From: Antrihabitans auranticaus
GTDB lineage: Bacteria; Actinomycetota; Actinomycetes; Mycobacteriales; Mycobacteriaceae
Direction: 5' to 3'
NCBI RefSeq assembly: GCF_016481275.1
Contig: NZ_JAEMNW010000009.1
Coordinates: 62,001 to 126,000 of the forward strand
DNA length: 64,000 nucleotides
The first letter of the stretch is position 1, and the number at the start of each line of letters is the position of its first letter. The translations under genes and the position numbers were made by a program. Positions 17,496 through 26,557 of this stretch are shown piece after piece. The notes below the pieces were generated by a model, which worked only from the letters and a program-made list of their open reading frames with translations, ran no database searches and was not told the origin of the DNA.

Positions 17496-17738
17496 TGCCG
17501 TTACATTCCTTGACTTTTCGGATGTTCGGGCGGGTCCGATGTCCGTGTGAATCGAAGTTATCGACCCGCGGCGGCAATGGCGCGCTTGTGCTCACAAGCA
17601 GCGCAACGCGCAATCTGGGCGTTCTGCGCATTCTGCTCACACGAGAAGGCGGTTGGCGGAGGATCCGTCGAGTGGCGGTCGCGGTATCAGCCTGGTCGGC
17701 GGGGTATGCGGTGGCGTCCCGCGGTGAGAGAGGTGGAC

Positions 17739-18098
17739 TCAGCCCGGGCCGTCGGGATGCGCAAGGTCGTAGGCGCGGGAGAGTTTCTTGGGGACGACCA
17801 TGCGCCACGCGTCGACGACGAACTCGCGGGCCTCGGTCGGATCCAGTGCCGCGAGCGTGGAGTGGACCCAATTGAAGCGCAAATCCGACTCCGCCGGGAG
17901 CTGGAACTTGTGCGGCTCGCTCGCGACGAGGGCCGCCCGCTCCTCCTTGGGGAACGCGAAGCCCATGACGCTCTCGTCGAGGGAGAACGCCACGTAGACG
18001 ATCTGCCCGACGCGGAACTTCAACGCTCCGCGTACGTACACCTGATACGAGCGCTCCAACCTGGTGCCCAGCGCCCGAACGTCATCGACTACCGCCAT
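17739..18098 (-). CDS. MmcQ/YjbR-family protein
   Basis: This 119-residue protein belongs to the MmcQ/YjbR (DUF419) family, with a double-wing fold thought to bind DNA or nucleotides. Supporting patterns are VYVAFSLDESVMGFAFPKEE, then PHKFQLPAESDLRFNWVHST and a FVVDAWRMVVPKKL tail; the Trp-containing segment after FNW is a family hallmark. It stands between the MFS operon and the SDR gene with its own spacing, and no functional link to neighbours is evident. Confidence 0.85.
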   Translation of the reverse strand: MAVVDDVRALGTRLERSYQVYVRGALKFRVGQIVYVAFSLDESVMGFAFPKEERAALVASEPHKFQLPAESDLRFNWVHSTLAALDPTEAREFVVDAWRMVVPKKLSRAYDLAHPDGPG

Positions 18099-18260
18099 GC
18101 TCGGAGCCCTTCGATCGTGGGGCGGTGCGTGCCGCCCGTGCGGACGTTGACCAGTATCCGCAGTTCAGAGGTCTTCGTCGATGTAGATTCGGCAACTACG
18201 CGCCGAAACTACGACGCCGGACCCACTTCGTCGAAGACCTGCCGTATTTCATCGTGCAAT

Positions 18261-19118
18261 TCAGGCGTCGAGGAACAGGTCGAGTTGAAGTGCGTCATCG
18301 CCGCCGACCACGCGGTAGGGGTCGAAGTCGGTGATTCCGCGGGCTGCCAGTAGGTCGTCGTCGATGAAAAAGTTTCCGGTGGTCTCCGTACCGGGGGAGG
18401 TGAGAACGGCGTAGGCGGCGTCCGCCATGATCGCCGGGGTTCGGGAGTTCGCGACCATCTCATCGCCGCCGAGCACGTTCTGGACCGCGGCGCTGGCGAT
18501 CGTGGTGCGCGGCCAGAGTGAGTTGACACCGATGCCGTCGGTGCGCAGCTCCTCTGCCAATCCCAAAGTGGTGAGCGACATTCCGTACTTGGCGATGGTG
18601 TACGCCAGCATCCGACCGGCCCATTTCGGGTTGAGGTTGAGTGGCGGCGACAGGGTCAAGATATGTGGGTTGCGCCCGTTGCCTGCCGATTTCCGCAATG
18701 CGGGCAGGCAGAGTTTGGCCAGCAGGAAGCTGCCGCGGCAGTTGATGTCCTGCATCAGGTCGTAGCGCTTCATCGAAATCTCGTCGGAGAGCGACAGGTC
18801 GATGGCAGAGGCGTTGTTGACGACGATGTCGATGTCGCCAAAGTGGTCGATGGTCTGCTGGACGGCGTGTTCGACCTGGCTGTCGATTCGGACGTCGCCT
18901 ACGACCTTCAGTACCGTGCCGCCTGCAGCCTCCAATTCGGCGGCCGCAGTGTGAATAGTGCCGGGTAGCTTGGGATGTGGAGTGTCGGTCTTCGCGATGA
19001 GGGTGATGTTGGCGCCGTCGGCGGCAGCGCGTTTGGCGATCTCGAGGCCGATGCCGCGACTGCCGCCGGACATGATCATGGTCCGGCCGGCGAGCGATTC
19101 GGTTGAGCGCAGGGTCAT
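18261..19118 (-). CDS. Short-chain dehydrogenase/reductase (HSDL2-like)
   Basis: This 285-residue SDR starts at ATG 19118 (MTLRSTESLAGRTM). The Rossmann signature is MSGGSRGIGLEIAKRAA and the NNAS motif follows at VVNNASAI. The catalytic Tyr/Lys are in MLAYTIAKYGMS, with the Ser region in THPILTLSPPLN-like sequence (HILTLSPPLNLNPKW). This pattern matches hydroxysteroid-dehydrogenase-like-2 type proteins that act on acyl or steroid substrates. It is the last gene of an operon with a phytoene-desaturase-like oxidoreductase, a DUF3556 protein and an acyl-CoA ligase, which supports a lipid-modifying role. Confidence 0.9.
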   Translation of the reverse strand: MTLRSTESLAGRTMIMSGGSRGIGLEIAKRAAADGANITLIAKTDTPHPKLPGTIHTAAAELEAAGGTVLKVVGDVRIDSQVEHAVQQTIDHFGDIDIVVNNASAIDLSLSDEISMKRYDLMQDINCRGSFLLAKLCLPALRKSAGNGRNPHILTLSPPLNLNPKWAGRMLAYTIAKYGMSLTTLGLAEELRTDGIGVNSLWPRTTIASAAVQNVLGGDEMVANSRTPAIMADAAYAVLTSPGTETTGNFFIDDDLLAARGITDFDPYRVVGGDDALQLDLFLDA

Positions 19119-19153
19119 CGGGGGCTCTTTTGTCGATGTCGTGAAAAAAATGA

Positions 19154-20575
19154 TCAGCGTGCGCGATCGAGGTAACGCAGTGCTCGTTGCGCGGCATTGG
19201 CGCCGCACATTCCGTGTGCACCCGGCCCCGGCGGTGTTGCCGCAGAGCAGATGTACATGCCCGGAATGCGCAACGAGTAGGGGTCGACCGCGACCCGCGG
19301 ACCGAACACCAGTTGCCGGATATCCTTTGCGCCGGTGACGATGTCGCCGCCGACGTAGTTGGCGTTGTATTTGGCCATCTGTGTGGTGGTTCGGACTGTG
19401 TAGCCGACGATGCGGTCCCGGAACCCGGGCGCGAACCGCTCGATCTGGTCGACGATCGCCTGGGTCGCGTCGCCTGTATATCCATGTGGCACATGGGCGT
19501 ACGTCCACAGCGGGTGAACGTCGCCGACCGAGCGCTGCGGGTCCGCAAGGTACTGCTGCCCGACGAGAACGAACGGCCGCTCAGGCATTCGCCCGGCATG
19601 GATGTCGCGTTCGGTGGCGGCAATCTCTGCGTAGGCCCCGCCGAGGTGGACTGTGCCGGCGCGGCGGGCCGCGTCGTTGGTCCAGGGCACACCGCCGTCG
19701 ACCGCGAAGTCGACCTTGAAGGCACCTGGCCCGTGGCGGAATCTGCGGAACGCGCGTGCGACCCGGTTCGGCAACCGGTTCCCCAGGATGTCCGCGGTCG
19801 CACCGGGAGCCAGGTCGAACATCGTGATGTCGGTACGCGGCAGCTGCGTGGCCGCACTGATCCTGACACCGGTTTCGATCTTGCCGCCCAGATCGGTGAG
19901 CTTCGCTGCCAACGCGTTCGTGATCGCTCCCGAACCGCCGGCCGCGACCGGCCAGCCGTGGCGGTGGCCCGCCGCGATGATCCCGAGCCCGATCGCCGAC
20001 GTCATCGGATAGTGCAGCGGCCGGAAGGTATGTGCCGCAACACCGCCGAACAGCGCCCGTGCTTCTTCGGTGCGGAACAACCGGGCTAGCACCGAACCCG
20101 GGAGCACGGTCGGCGCACCGAATCGCGCCAACGTCAACGGGTGCGTCGGGAAGCGTACGAGCGGACCCATGATGTCCTCGGCCAGCGCATCGAACCGCCG
20201 CGACGGTTGTCCGAACGCCATCTCCCAGCGCGGCCCGTCGCGACCCAGCAGCGCAGACGTGACCTCGATCGACTGGTGCAACACCCCTGCTTTGCCGGAA
20301 TCGAGCGGGTGTACGCAATCGATCTCCGGGCGTCGCCACTCGAGGCCGTATTCGTGGAGGCCGAGGCTGTTCAGGAACGTCGACCCGACGGCCATGGGGT
20401 GGATCGCAGAGCAGTGGTCGTGGCGCAGGCCGGGCACAATCGCTTCGCTGGACCGTGCCCCGCCACCGATCTCCTCGGCGGCTTCCACGACCGTCACATC
20501 CACACCCGCCGCGGCGAGCGCGACCGCAGCGGCGAGCCCGTTCGGGCCCGCCCCCACAACGATTGCGGTACTCAT
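19154..20575 (-). CDS. FAD-dependent oxidoreductase, phytoene-desaturase-like
   Basis: This 473-residue flavoprotein starts at ATG 20575 (MSTAIVVGAGPNGLAAAV), where the dinucleotide-binding GxGxxG motif opens the mature protein, so the longer frame upstream is not coding. The acidic end of the second strand is VTVVEAAEEIGGG. The C-terminal FAD contact is in PPGPGAHGMCGANAA. The family includes carotenoid desaturases and related isoprenoid or lipid oxidoreductases; no carotenoid genes are nearby, so a lipid substrate is more likely. Thirty-five bases separate it from the downstream SDR. Confidence 0.88.
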   Translation of the reverse strand: MSTAIVVGAGPNGLAAAVALAAAGVDVTVVEAAEEIGGGARSSEAIVPGLRHDHCSAIHPMAVGSTFLNSLGLHEYGLEWRRPEIDCVHPLDSGKAGVLHQSIEVTSALLGRDGPRWEMAFGQPSRRFDALAEDIMGPLVRFPTHPLTLARFGAPTVLPGSVLARLFRTEEARALFGGVAAHTFRPLHYPMTSAIGLGIIAAGHRHGWPVAAGGSGAITNALAAKLTDLGGKIETGVRISAATQLPRTDITMFDLAPGATADILGNRLPNRVARAFRRFRHGPGAFKVDFAVDGGVPWTNDAARRAGTVHLGGAYAEIAATERDIHAGRMPERPFVLVGQQYLADPQRSVGDVHPLWTYAHVPHGYTGDATQAIVDQIERFAPGFRDRIVGYTVRTTTQMAKYNANYVGGDIVTGAKDIRQLVFGPRVAVDPYSLRIPGMYICSAATPPGPGAHGMCGANAAQRALRYLDRAR

Positions 20576-20722
20576 TGCTCGACTCCTACTCGTTCCGGTC
20601 CTCGCAGATGGTCGACTGCGCGGCCGTTCCGGTCCTCGCTCGTTCCTCGCTGCGATCCTCGCGTTCGCTGCGTCTCCGGCTCGTGCCTCGTCGCGATCCT
20701 CACTCGCCTTCGTCTTTGCGGA
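20576..20722. repeat. Pyrimidine-rich intergenic repeat
   Basis: The gap between the DUF3556 gene and the oxidoreductase is strongly C/T-rich on the plus strand. It contains an exact 15-base direct repeat, CGTTCCGGTCCTCGC, at 20591-20605 and 20625-20639. GCGATCCTC recurs at about 20652 and 20693. On the coding strand these read as repeated GAGGATCGC / GCGAGGACCGGAACG units. They look like dispersed actinobacterial intergenic repeats rather than genes. Confidence 0.6.
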
Positions 20723-20723
20723 C

Positions 20724-22499
20724 TCATGACACGGACGCGGCCGTCGCTGCACGGGCCCACTCGACGGTCAGCGGGATCGGTCCATTCGGCAGCCACGGCT
20801 GCTCGTTGACCGCATCCGCTACGCGCCAGGTTCCGGTCTCGATCACTCCGAGCGCCGCGTCGATCAGCTTGTAGTGCTGCACACCGCTGCCGATCGCTTC
20901 CGATTCCACCCAGGCGATGATGCACTCGCCCGGCTCGAACTGTGCCTCGTCCTGCACGGCGTGGACGAAATCTTCGTTGTGCATGTGGCCGTCGCCGAAG
21001 TTGAAGCCCAGCACGGAGTTACAGAGGAATTCGGCCTCACGGACATCGCGGCTGTCGATGTCGGGGACACGTGCCAGCAGCAGCGAGAACAGCCCACGGG
21101 CCTGGCTGTGCAGGGTGCGCCAGCCGATGGTGCGCTGCAGGTGCAGTTCGGCGAGGTTCTTCGGCATGCCGGCTTCGATGAACTGGTCGATCTGATTCTT
21201 CGCAGACTTGGTGACCCGATTGAGTTTGTCCTCGGTTCCCGGTGCGAACGACCACACCGCTGAGGCCCAGTTGCCGGCGTACTGCCGCATCGACGGCAGG
21301 AACGACACCTTGTCCGGGCGCAGGTTGCCCAGCACCGGGAAGAACAGCAGCGCGGCGAGAACGACGAGGCCGAGCCAGGCGGGGGACATGTCCCAAGGAG
21401 CGAAACCTTCGCTGTTCGGGAAACCGATGAACAAGAAGATTGCGGCATAGGCGAACAACACATTCCATTCCAGCGGCACTGCCAACGGGAACGTCGAAAT
21501 GATGAAGACGTGGAAGACCACCATGAACAGTGCCGCGGCGATCGTCACGTAGATGTTGGTGGAGAAGAACAGGATCAACGGGACAACGATCTCGGGGATC
21601 GTGCCACCGACGTGTGCCATGACGTGCGCGACCCAGGAGGGCCGCAGGTCGCGCGGGAAGTCGCGGTAGAACTTTCGCTTGATGGCCTTGAACGGCATCG
21701 ACGGACTGTTGGACACCATCGGCGACACGACGTTGGAGAAATGCTTGCCGAATTTGGAGAAGCCGGCACAGATCCACACCGTGACGATCAACAGCTTCAA
21801 CGCGATGATCATGTTCACAAACGGGAAGATCGTGAAGATGATCAATGCCGGCAGGTACTGCTCACCGCGGGCACCGAGAAAGATCACCTTGTCCCGCAGA
21901 CCGTTCAGGATCAGCAATGTGATGGGGGCGATCAACAGCGGCGGGTTGATGAGCCCGGACGTGTTGTCCGGCAACGCGGCCGACAGTCCATCGCTCGCCA
22001 CACCCGGAGCGACCAACGCCACGACCAGGCTTGCCAGGAACGCGACGTAGATAGTGACATCGAAGCGCGTACGCCGATCGCCGTTGGTTCCCGGCACCCA
22101 CTTCCACGGCCGCATCCGGATCGTGTTCACCTTGGCCCAGAACAAGATTCCACCGGTCATCGGCTTGAGCTTGCCCGCAAGCGGACCCCACGAACCGGCC
22201 AGATTCAACGATTCCAGTAACACCGTCCAGACGATCGCCTTCTGATAGACGATCGGCTCGTTCCACCATTCGGCCACGTGCCAGAACGCCGGTAGCCCCG
22301 ATGTGGCGTTCGCGATCGAGACGCCCACGATCGAATACAGCACGACGATCTTCATCAGATAGATCACGTGCAGCACGTAGGGCGAACCGAACCCGTTCTC
22401 GGCCCAATCCGTTGCGTTGATGCGCATTCGTTCCATCAGCGGCATCTGGACGAACTCGTCCGGATCCACCGCGGGAAACTGCGGTTGTGTGAATCCCAT
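20724..22499 (-). CDS. DUF3556 polytopic membrane protein
   Basis: This 591-residue protein has many hydrophobic helices between about residues 45 and 395 and a soluble C-terminal region of roughly 170 residues. The N-terminus MGFTQPQFPAVDPDEFVQMP and the later ATDWAENGFGSPYVLH are characteristic of the DUF3556 family, found mainly in mycolic-acid actinobacteria and of unknown function. It lies in an operon between an acyl-CoA ligase (41 bases upstream) and a phytoene-desaturase-like oxidoreductase, so a role in membrane lipid modification or transport is likely but inferred. Confidence 0.88.
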   Translation of the reverse strand: MGFTQPQFPAVDPDEFVQMPLMERMRINATDWAENGFGSPYVLHVIYLMKIVVLYSIVGVSIANATSGLPAFWHVAEWWNEPIVYQKAIVWTVLLESLNLAGSWGPLAGKLKPMTGGILFWAKVNTIRMRPWKWVPGTNGDRRTRFDVTIYVAFLASLVVALVAPGVASDGLSAALPDNTSGLINPPLLIAPITLLILNGLRDKVIFLGARGEQYLPALIIFTIFPFVNMIIALKLLIVTVWICAGFSKFGKHFSNVVSPMVSNSPSMPFKAIKRKFYRDFPRDLRPSWVAHVMAHVGGTIPEIVVPLILFFSTNIYVTIAAALFMVVFHVFIISTFPLAVPLEWNVLFAYAAIFLFIGFPNSEGFAPWDMSPAWLGLVVLAALLFFPVLGNLRPDKVSFLPSMRQYAGNWASAVWSFAPGTEDKLNRVTKSAKNQIDQFIEAGMPKNLAELHLQRTIGWRTLHSQARGLFSLLLARVPDIDSRDVREAEFLCNSVLGFNFGDGHMHNEDFVHAVQDEAQFEPGECIIAWVESEAIGSGVQHYKLIDAALGVIETGTWRVADAVNEQPWLPNGPIPLTVEWARAATAASVS

Positions 22500-22540
22500 G
22501 GCACTTTCTCCTATGTCGGGTTCTCTTGGTTGTAGAAAGG

Positions 22541-24001
22541 TCAGGCGCTGGCCGGTGCTGTGAGCGACCGGCGCAGCGACGGCTTGTCGAGCTTTCCGAC
22601 GGCGTTCTTGGGAAGCGCGTCGAGAACGGTAATCTGAACGGGTAGTTTGTATTTCGACATGTTCAGCTGCACATATTGGAAGATCTGATCGGCCGTGAGA
22701 ACAGCTCCGGAGTTCAGCGCGACGAACAGCACTGGCTCCTCGCCGTAGGTTGCGCTGCTACGGCCGACGACAGCGGCTTCCGCCACCTCCGACAGTTGGT
22801 AGACGACGCTCTCGATCTCCTTGGGGTAGATGTTCTCGCCGCCGCGGATGATCATGTCCTTCGCACGGTCCACGAGCATGAGGTAGCCGTCGTCATCGAA
22901 TCGCCCGATATCGCCGGTGTGCAGCCACCCGTCGATCACCGTGCTGGCTGTGTCTTCGGGGCGATTCAGATAGCCGCGCATCACATTCGGGCCCGCGATG
23001 ACGACCTCGCCTGCCTCGCCGTCGGCAACCGGGTTGCCGTCGTGGTCGATGATCCGAATCGTTTGGCCAGACAGTGGAAGGCCGACGGTACCGGGCTTGC
23101 GCGGCCCATCCAATGGGTTGATGGTACTTGCGCAGGTTCCCTCCGACAGGCCGTAGCCCTCGACAAGAGGTATGCCGTAACGGCTTTCGAACTTCTCGAG
23201 CAGTTCGACGCTTGCCGGCGCCGCGCCGCACACGGCGAACCGCACTGCCGAGGTGTCCGGCGCCAATGCTGGTGGAAGGTCGGCCAACATTGTGTAAATC
23301 GTTGGGACGGCGGAGAAATAGGTGGCGCGGCTCTGTTCGAGCCGGTCGAAGAACGTCTTCGCGCTGAACCTGCCGGCAATCGTTGCGCGCCCACCGACGA
23401 GCAGTGGCGACAGTGTGCTGACCACGATTCCGTTGACATGGAACAACGGCAGAATCAACAAACTGTGGTCGTCTTCGTTCAAGTGGAATGCGTCGATCAC
23501 CATGCCGCACATGGCATTCAGGTTCGTGTGGTCGAGCATGACGCCCTTCGGGCGCCCCGTGGTTCCGCTGGTGTAGATGAGCAGGGCAAGCGCGTCGTCG
23601 GACGGTTCCGCCATGGTGTGAGCGTCGAGTTGCTCGGCGATCAGATCGGCCGGGCTGAGGACCGTGACACCGAAATCGGCGTGCTGATCGGCGATGAGGA
23701 CCTTCGCTGCTGCGTCGGATCCCTGGTAGGCAACCTCGGCAGCGACGAGCGCCGGGTTGATCGGAGTGACGGCGGCACCCAAACGCCATGCTGCGAAAAG
23801 GGATACGACGAGCGACGCATTGTTGGGCAGCTTCACCGCGACTACATCGCCGGGGCCGACTCCATGTGCGGCAAGCGTATCGGCCGCGCGCTGTACCGCG
23901 TCGGCGAACTGCGCGTTGTTCATGTCGACGTCGTCGTCGGCGACGCAGGGTGCGTCGGGGTTCTGGCGGCTTCGGTAGTCGGGCAATTCGGCGAGATGCA
24001 T
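22541..24001 (-). CDS. Acyl-CoA ligase (FadD-type)
   Basis: This 486-residue member of the adenylate-forming family activates a carboxylic acid to acyl-AMP and then acyl-CoA. Motifs are LLIYTSGTTGRPKGVM (P-loop, A3), VEGYGLSEGTCA (A5), GWLHTGDIGRFDDDGYL (A7) and DRAKDMIIRGGENIYPKEIE (A8), with the catalytic Lys in PKNAVGKLDKPSL (A10). ATG 24001 is chosen because the preceding 14 residues are not protein-like. It opens the operon controlled, probably, by the PucR-type regulator whose gene ends at 24128 on the same strand. Confidence 0.92.
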   Translation of the reverse strand: MHLAELPDYRSRQNPDAPCVADDDVDMNNAQFADAVQRAADTLAAHGVGPGDVVAVKLPNNASLVVSLFAAWRLGAAVTPINPALVAAEVAYQGSDAAAKVLIADQHADFGVTVLSPADLIAEQLDAHTMAEPSDDALALLIYTSGTTGRPKGVMLDHTNLNAMCGMVIDAFHLNEDDHSLLILPLFHVNGIVVSTLSPLLVGGRATIAGRFSAKTFFDRLEQSRATYFSAVPTIYTMLADLPPALAPDTSAVRFAVCGAAPASVELLEKFESRYGIPLVEGYGLSEGTCASTINPLDGPRKPGTVGLPLSGQTIRIIDHDGNPVADGEAGEVVIAGPNVMRGYLNRPEDTASTVIDGWLHTGDIGRFDDDGYLMLVDRAKDMIIRGGENIYPKEIESVVYQLSEVAEAAVVGRSSATYGEEPVLFVALNSGAVLTADQIFQYVQLNMSKYKLPVQITVLDALPKNAVGKLDKPSLRRSLTAPASA

Positions 24002-24103
24002 GAGGACAGTCCTGGGGTGGTCGTCTCGAACTGGACGCCTCAAACGCTATGAACTTGTGAGCGCCACCACACCGTCGTCAATCGACGAAGTCTCGAAGCA
24101 TTG

Positions 24104-24120
24104 TTGTCCCCTGGGGACAA
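24104..24120. promoter_or_regulatory. Perfect palindrome upstream of the FadD operon
   Basis: TTGTCCCCTGGGGACAA is a perfect 17-base palindrome around a central T. It lies between the stop of the PucR-type regulator and the start of the acyl-CoA ligase, about 105 bases upstream of the ligase ATG. It could also be a short hairpin, but there is no U tract after it in the minus-strand direction. An operator for the adjacent regulator is the favoured reading. Confidence 0.5.
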
Positions 24121-24127
24121 AAAACGG

Positions 24128-25411
24128 TCAGGCGGTCGCGATGAGCACCGCAGGTCCGTACCAATGGCAGACGAGTAACGCGAGTTCGACATCTAGTCGG
24201 TCGTCGCCGATTTCCGACCCACGACGTGCGACGGCGCGACCGACCCGGTACTTGACGGAATTGGCATGCAGGTCGAGTTCCTGTGCCGCTGCTTTGAAGC
24301 TGGAGCCGGCGCGCAAGAAGATCCGAAGGGTCTCCCGGAGCCGGGCGTCGTTCGGGGTGTTCTCGGCAAGCGGGCCGAGCACTTCGGTGACCCACTCGCG
24401 GACCTCCGCCACATTCCCACCGAGAAGGGCCGCGGCCGACAATCCCGGGTCGTTCGCCGCTACGACGGTCAGGCCTGCCCCGGCCCGGGTCAGTGCAACT
24501 GTGCGTGCGCGCTGCGCCTGCCGATGTGAGTGACGAAAACCGTCGACGCCGGCGCCGACGGTGCCGATCGCGATGCTCGGCGGATCGGGATGGGTTCGCG
24601 TGACCTCGCGGATCGTCGACTCGAACCCGGCGGGTCTGGACTTGAAAGGCAGCCACGCCCATCCGCTCGTTCGATCGGCGGCGGCGAAAAGCGGGCCTGC
24701 GTCGGCACGGATTGCCGTTGCAAGCTCGCGTCCGAACCGCTGCAGGCGGGTGAGTTCGTTGTTGTCCATCTCGGCGTCCGGGTACCACATGACCAACGCA
24801 ACGTGGTGCCAGCGCAGTGGATATCCGATTGTCGCGGTCGCCGTGTCCAGATCGATCGACGTCCCCCCGGCGAGAACCTCACGCACCCGCAATGCCCGCA
24901 CGCTGTTCTGGTTCTCCAGCCAGCGTTCGCGTTCGCCCTCGTAGACCGCGACGACTTCCTGCGAAACCCGATCGATGTAGGCGAACATCGTGCTCGTGAA
25001 CGTCTCGATGACGGCGATCCGGGTCGTCGGGTCCATCGCGGTCGCGCGCATCTCTGCGAAGACCATCTCGGTCAGCCGACGCTGGCCGAGCCGATATGCG
25101 CGTACGAGTGCGTTGACCGACACACCGTGCTGAGCAAGGCGCCTTGCGTACTCGAGCGCAGCGGCAGGAGCAGTGATTCGTTCGACTGCAATGTCATGAC
25201 GCAGTGCATGCAAGATGGTGTCGACGTTCCCCTCGACGCTCGCACCCAGCAATTCGATCGTTCGGGTGTCGCCGCGCAACTCAGGGATTTCCTCCGCGAG
25301 AACGGTGCTGATCGTCGAGCTGACATCGGTCACGCGCTCGTTCATCCGGGTGGCGATGTCCTCGACGTATCGGCCTACCTCGACGTCGCTGTCGGAACGC
25401 GGCTTCGGCAT
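24128..25411 (-). CDS. PucR/CdaR-type transcriptional regulator
   Basis: This 427-residue regulator has an N-terminal helical sensor (about 1-160), a central GGDEF-like alpha/beta domain (about 165-320) and a C-terminal PucR HTH: FKAAAQELDLHANSVKYRVG. ATG 25411 (MPKPRSDSDVEV) is preferred to the longer frame because conserved-looking sequence begins there. PucR-type proteins activate adjacent catabolic operons in response to a ligand. Here the operon of acyl-CoA ligase, DUF3556 protein and oxidoreductases starts 126 bases beyond its stop on the same strand. Confidence 0.88.
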   Translation of the reverse strand: MPKPRSDSDVEVGRYVEDIATRMNERVTDVSSTISTVLAEEIPELRGDTRTIELLGASVEGNVDTILHALRHDIAVERITAPAAALEYARRLAQHGVSVNALVRAYRLGQRRLTEMVFAEMRATAMDPTTRIAVIETFTSTMFAYIDRVSQEVVAVYEGERERWLENQNSVRALRVREVLAGGTSIDLDTATATIGYPLRWHHVALVMWYPDAEMDNNELTRLQRFGRELATAIRADAGPLFAAADRTSGWAWLPFKSRPAGFESTIREVTRTHPDPPSIAIGTVGAGVDGFRHSHRQAQRARTVALTRAGAGLTVVAANDPGLSAAALLGGNVAEVREWVTEVLGPLAENTPNDARLRETLRIFLRAGSSFKAAAQELDLHANSVKYRVGRAVARRGSEIGDDRLDVELALLVCHWYGPAVLIATA

Positions 25412-25605
25412 AGCTCGACGGTAGAGCGTCCGGAACACGCGTCAGGTCGATTTCGCGACTTCCGCCTTCGTTGTCTTCGGAAGACAATCGGCGGGTGAAA
25501 CTGTGGCTTTCGAAGACGTTCCGAGTCGTTTCACGCGAGCGCGAAAGCGACGACCTGATCGAATCCCGCAAGCAATATTGGCCACTGCGTGAATCGCGAG
25601 TCCGA

Positions 25606-26526
25606 CTATGGGAGATCCGTGGTCAGAGCGAAACGGTCGATCAGCTCTGCCAGCTCGATCGGTTGATCGCTTTGTACCGAGTGGCTCGCACCCGCAACCT
25701 TGTGCACGACGGCGGACGAGTTCCGGCGCAGGAACTCTGCTTCGTCCTCGTCCGTGACGAACGGTGAATTAGCGCCCCGGACAAGGAGAGTCGGTACCGT
25801 AGAGGCGCCGAGAATGGACCAGAGAGGGCTGAAATCCATCGGTTTGTCCAGCGCGTCGTAGCGCCAGGTCCATTGGCCGTCGCTGCCTAGGCGGGCGTTG
25901 TGCAGGACGCCGCGGCGCAGCGACGTACGGCTACGTGAGGGGCTCGCGGCAACGGTCGCGTCGAGGATTTCGGTGAACGTCGCGTACGAGCGCGGTCCTG
26001 CGACGAGAGCTGTCGAGCCGCGCTGTACTCGACTCAGCTGGGCGAGTCGCTCGTGTGAGGCCGGTGTCACGTCGACCATGATGCGTCGTCGAAACCCGGA
26101 AAAATGCTCTTCGAGGGCGAGTGCGGTAAGCCCACCCAGTGACATACCGACCACCGTCGACGCGTCCGGCGCCAATTGCTGCACCACGGGTGCGAGGGTG
26201 GCGGCGTTCGTCGTGGGGGAGTAGTCGCGGTCCGGTCGCCAGGCCGAGTGGCCATGGCCTGGCAGATCGATCGCGAGTGCCGATAGGTCCGGGTGTGCTC
26301 GTAGCAGGGCGAGAATGACGGCGTCCCAGGTGTGAGCGTTCTGCCCACCGCCGTGGAGGAAGACCACGTCGATCGGTCCGGTGCCCCAACGCAGTCCGCC
26401 GACATCGGCGGTAGCGATGCGCGAGACGGTCGGAGCCGACCACGGCAGACCGATCTCGTTCGCTGTCTCCTCGAGGAGTGCGAATTCCGATCCTGCGTAC
26501 GCATGTGCTGCTGCGGCGTCGTCCAT
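25606..26526 (-). CDS. Alpha/beta hydrolase
   Basis: This 306-residue cytosolic hydrolase starts at ATG 26526 (MDDAAAAHAYAG). The oxyanion-hole motif is FLHGGGQNAHTWD, the nucleophile elbow is VVGMSLGGLTAL (Ser in G-x-S-x-G), and the C-terminal His is in KVAGASHSVQSDQP. The acid is probably in the LVRGANSPFVTDED region. Substrate is unknown; esters or C-C bond substrates are both common. It follows the DUF445 gene by 31 bases and probably shares its KstR-like-controlled promoter. Confidence 0.9.
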   Translation of the reverse strand: MDDAAAAHAYAGSEFALLEETANEIGLPWSAPTVSRIATADVGGLRWGTGPIDVVFLHGGGQNAHTWDAVILALLRAHPDLSALAIDLPGHGHSAWRPDRDYSPTTNAATLAPVVQQLAPDASTVVGMSLGGLTALALEEHFSGFRRRIMVDVTPASHERLAQLSRVQRGSTALVAGPRSYATFTEILDATVAASPSRSRTSLRRGVLHNARLGSDGQWTWRYDALDKPMDFSPLWSILGASTVPTLLVRGANSPFVTDEDEAEFLRRNSSAVVHKVAGASHSVQSDQPIELAELIDRFALTTDLP

Positions 26527-26557
26527 GTTGTCGATTCTGTCAGGAGTACCCCGAGGG

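Noticed and set aside
22676-24052. 458-codon plus-strand ORF opposite the acyl-CoA ligase
   Set aside because: Antisense shadow with no domain pattern; the minus strand has all adenylate-forming motifs.
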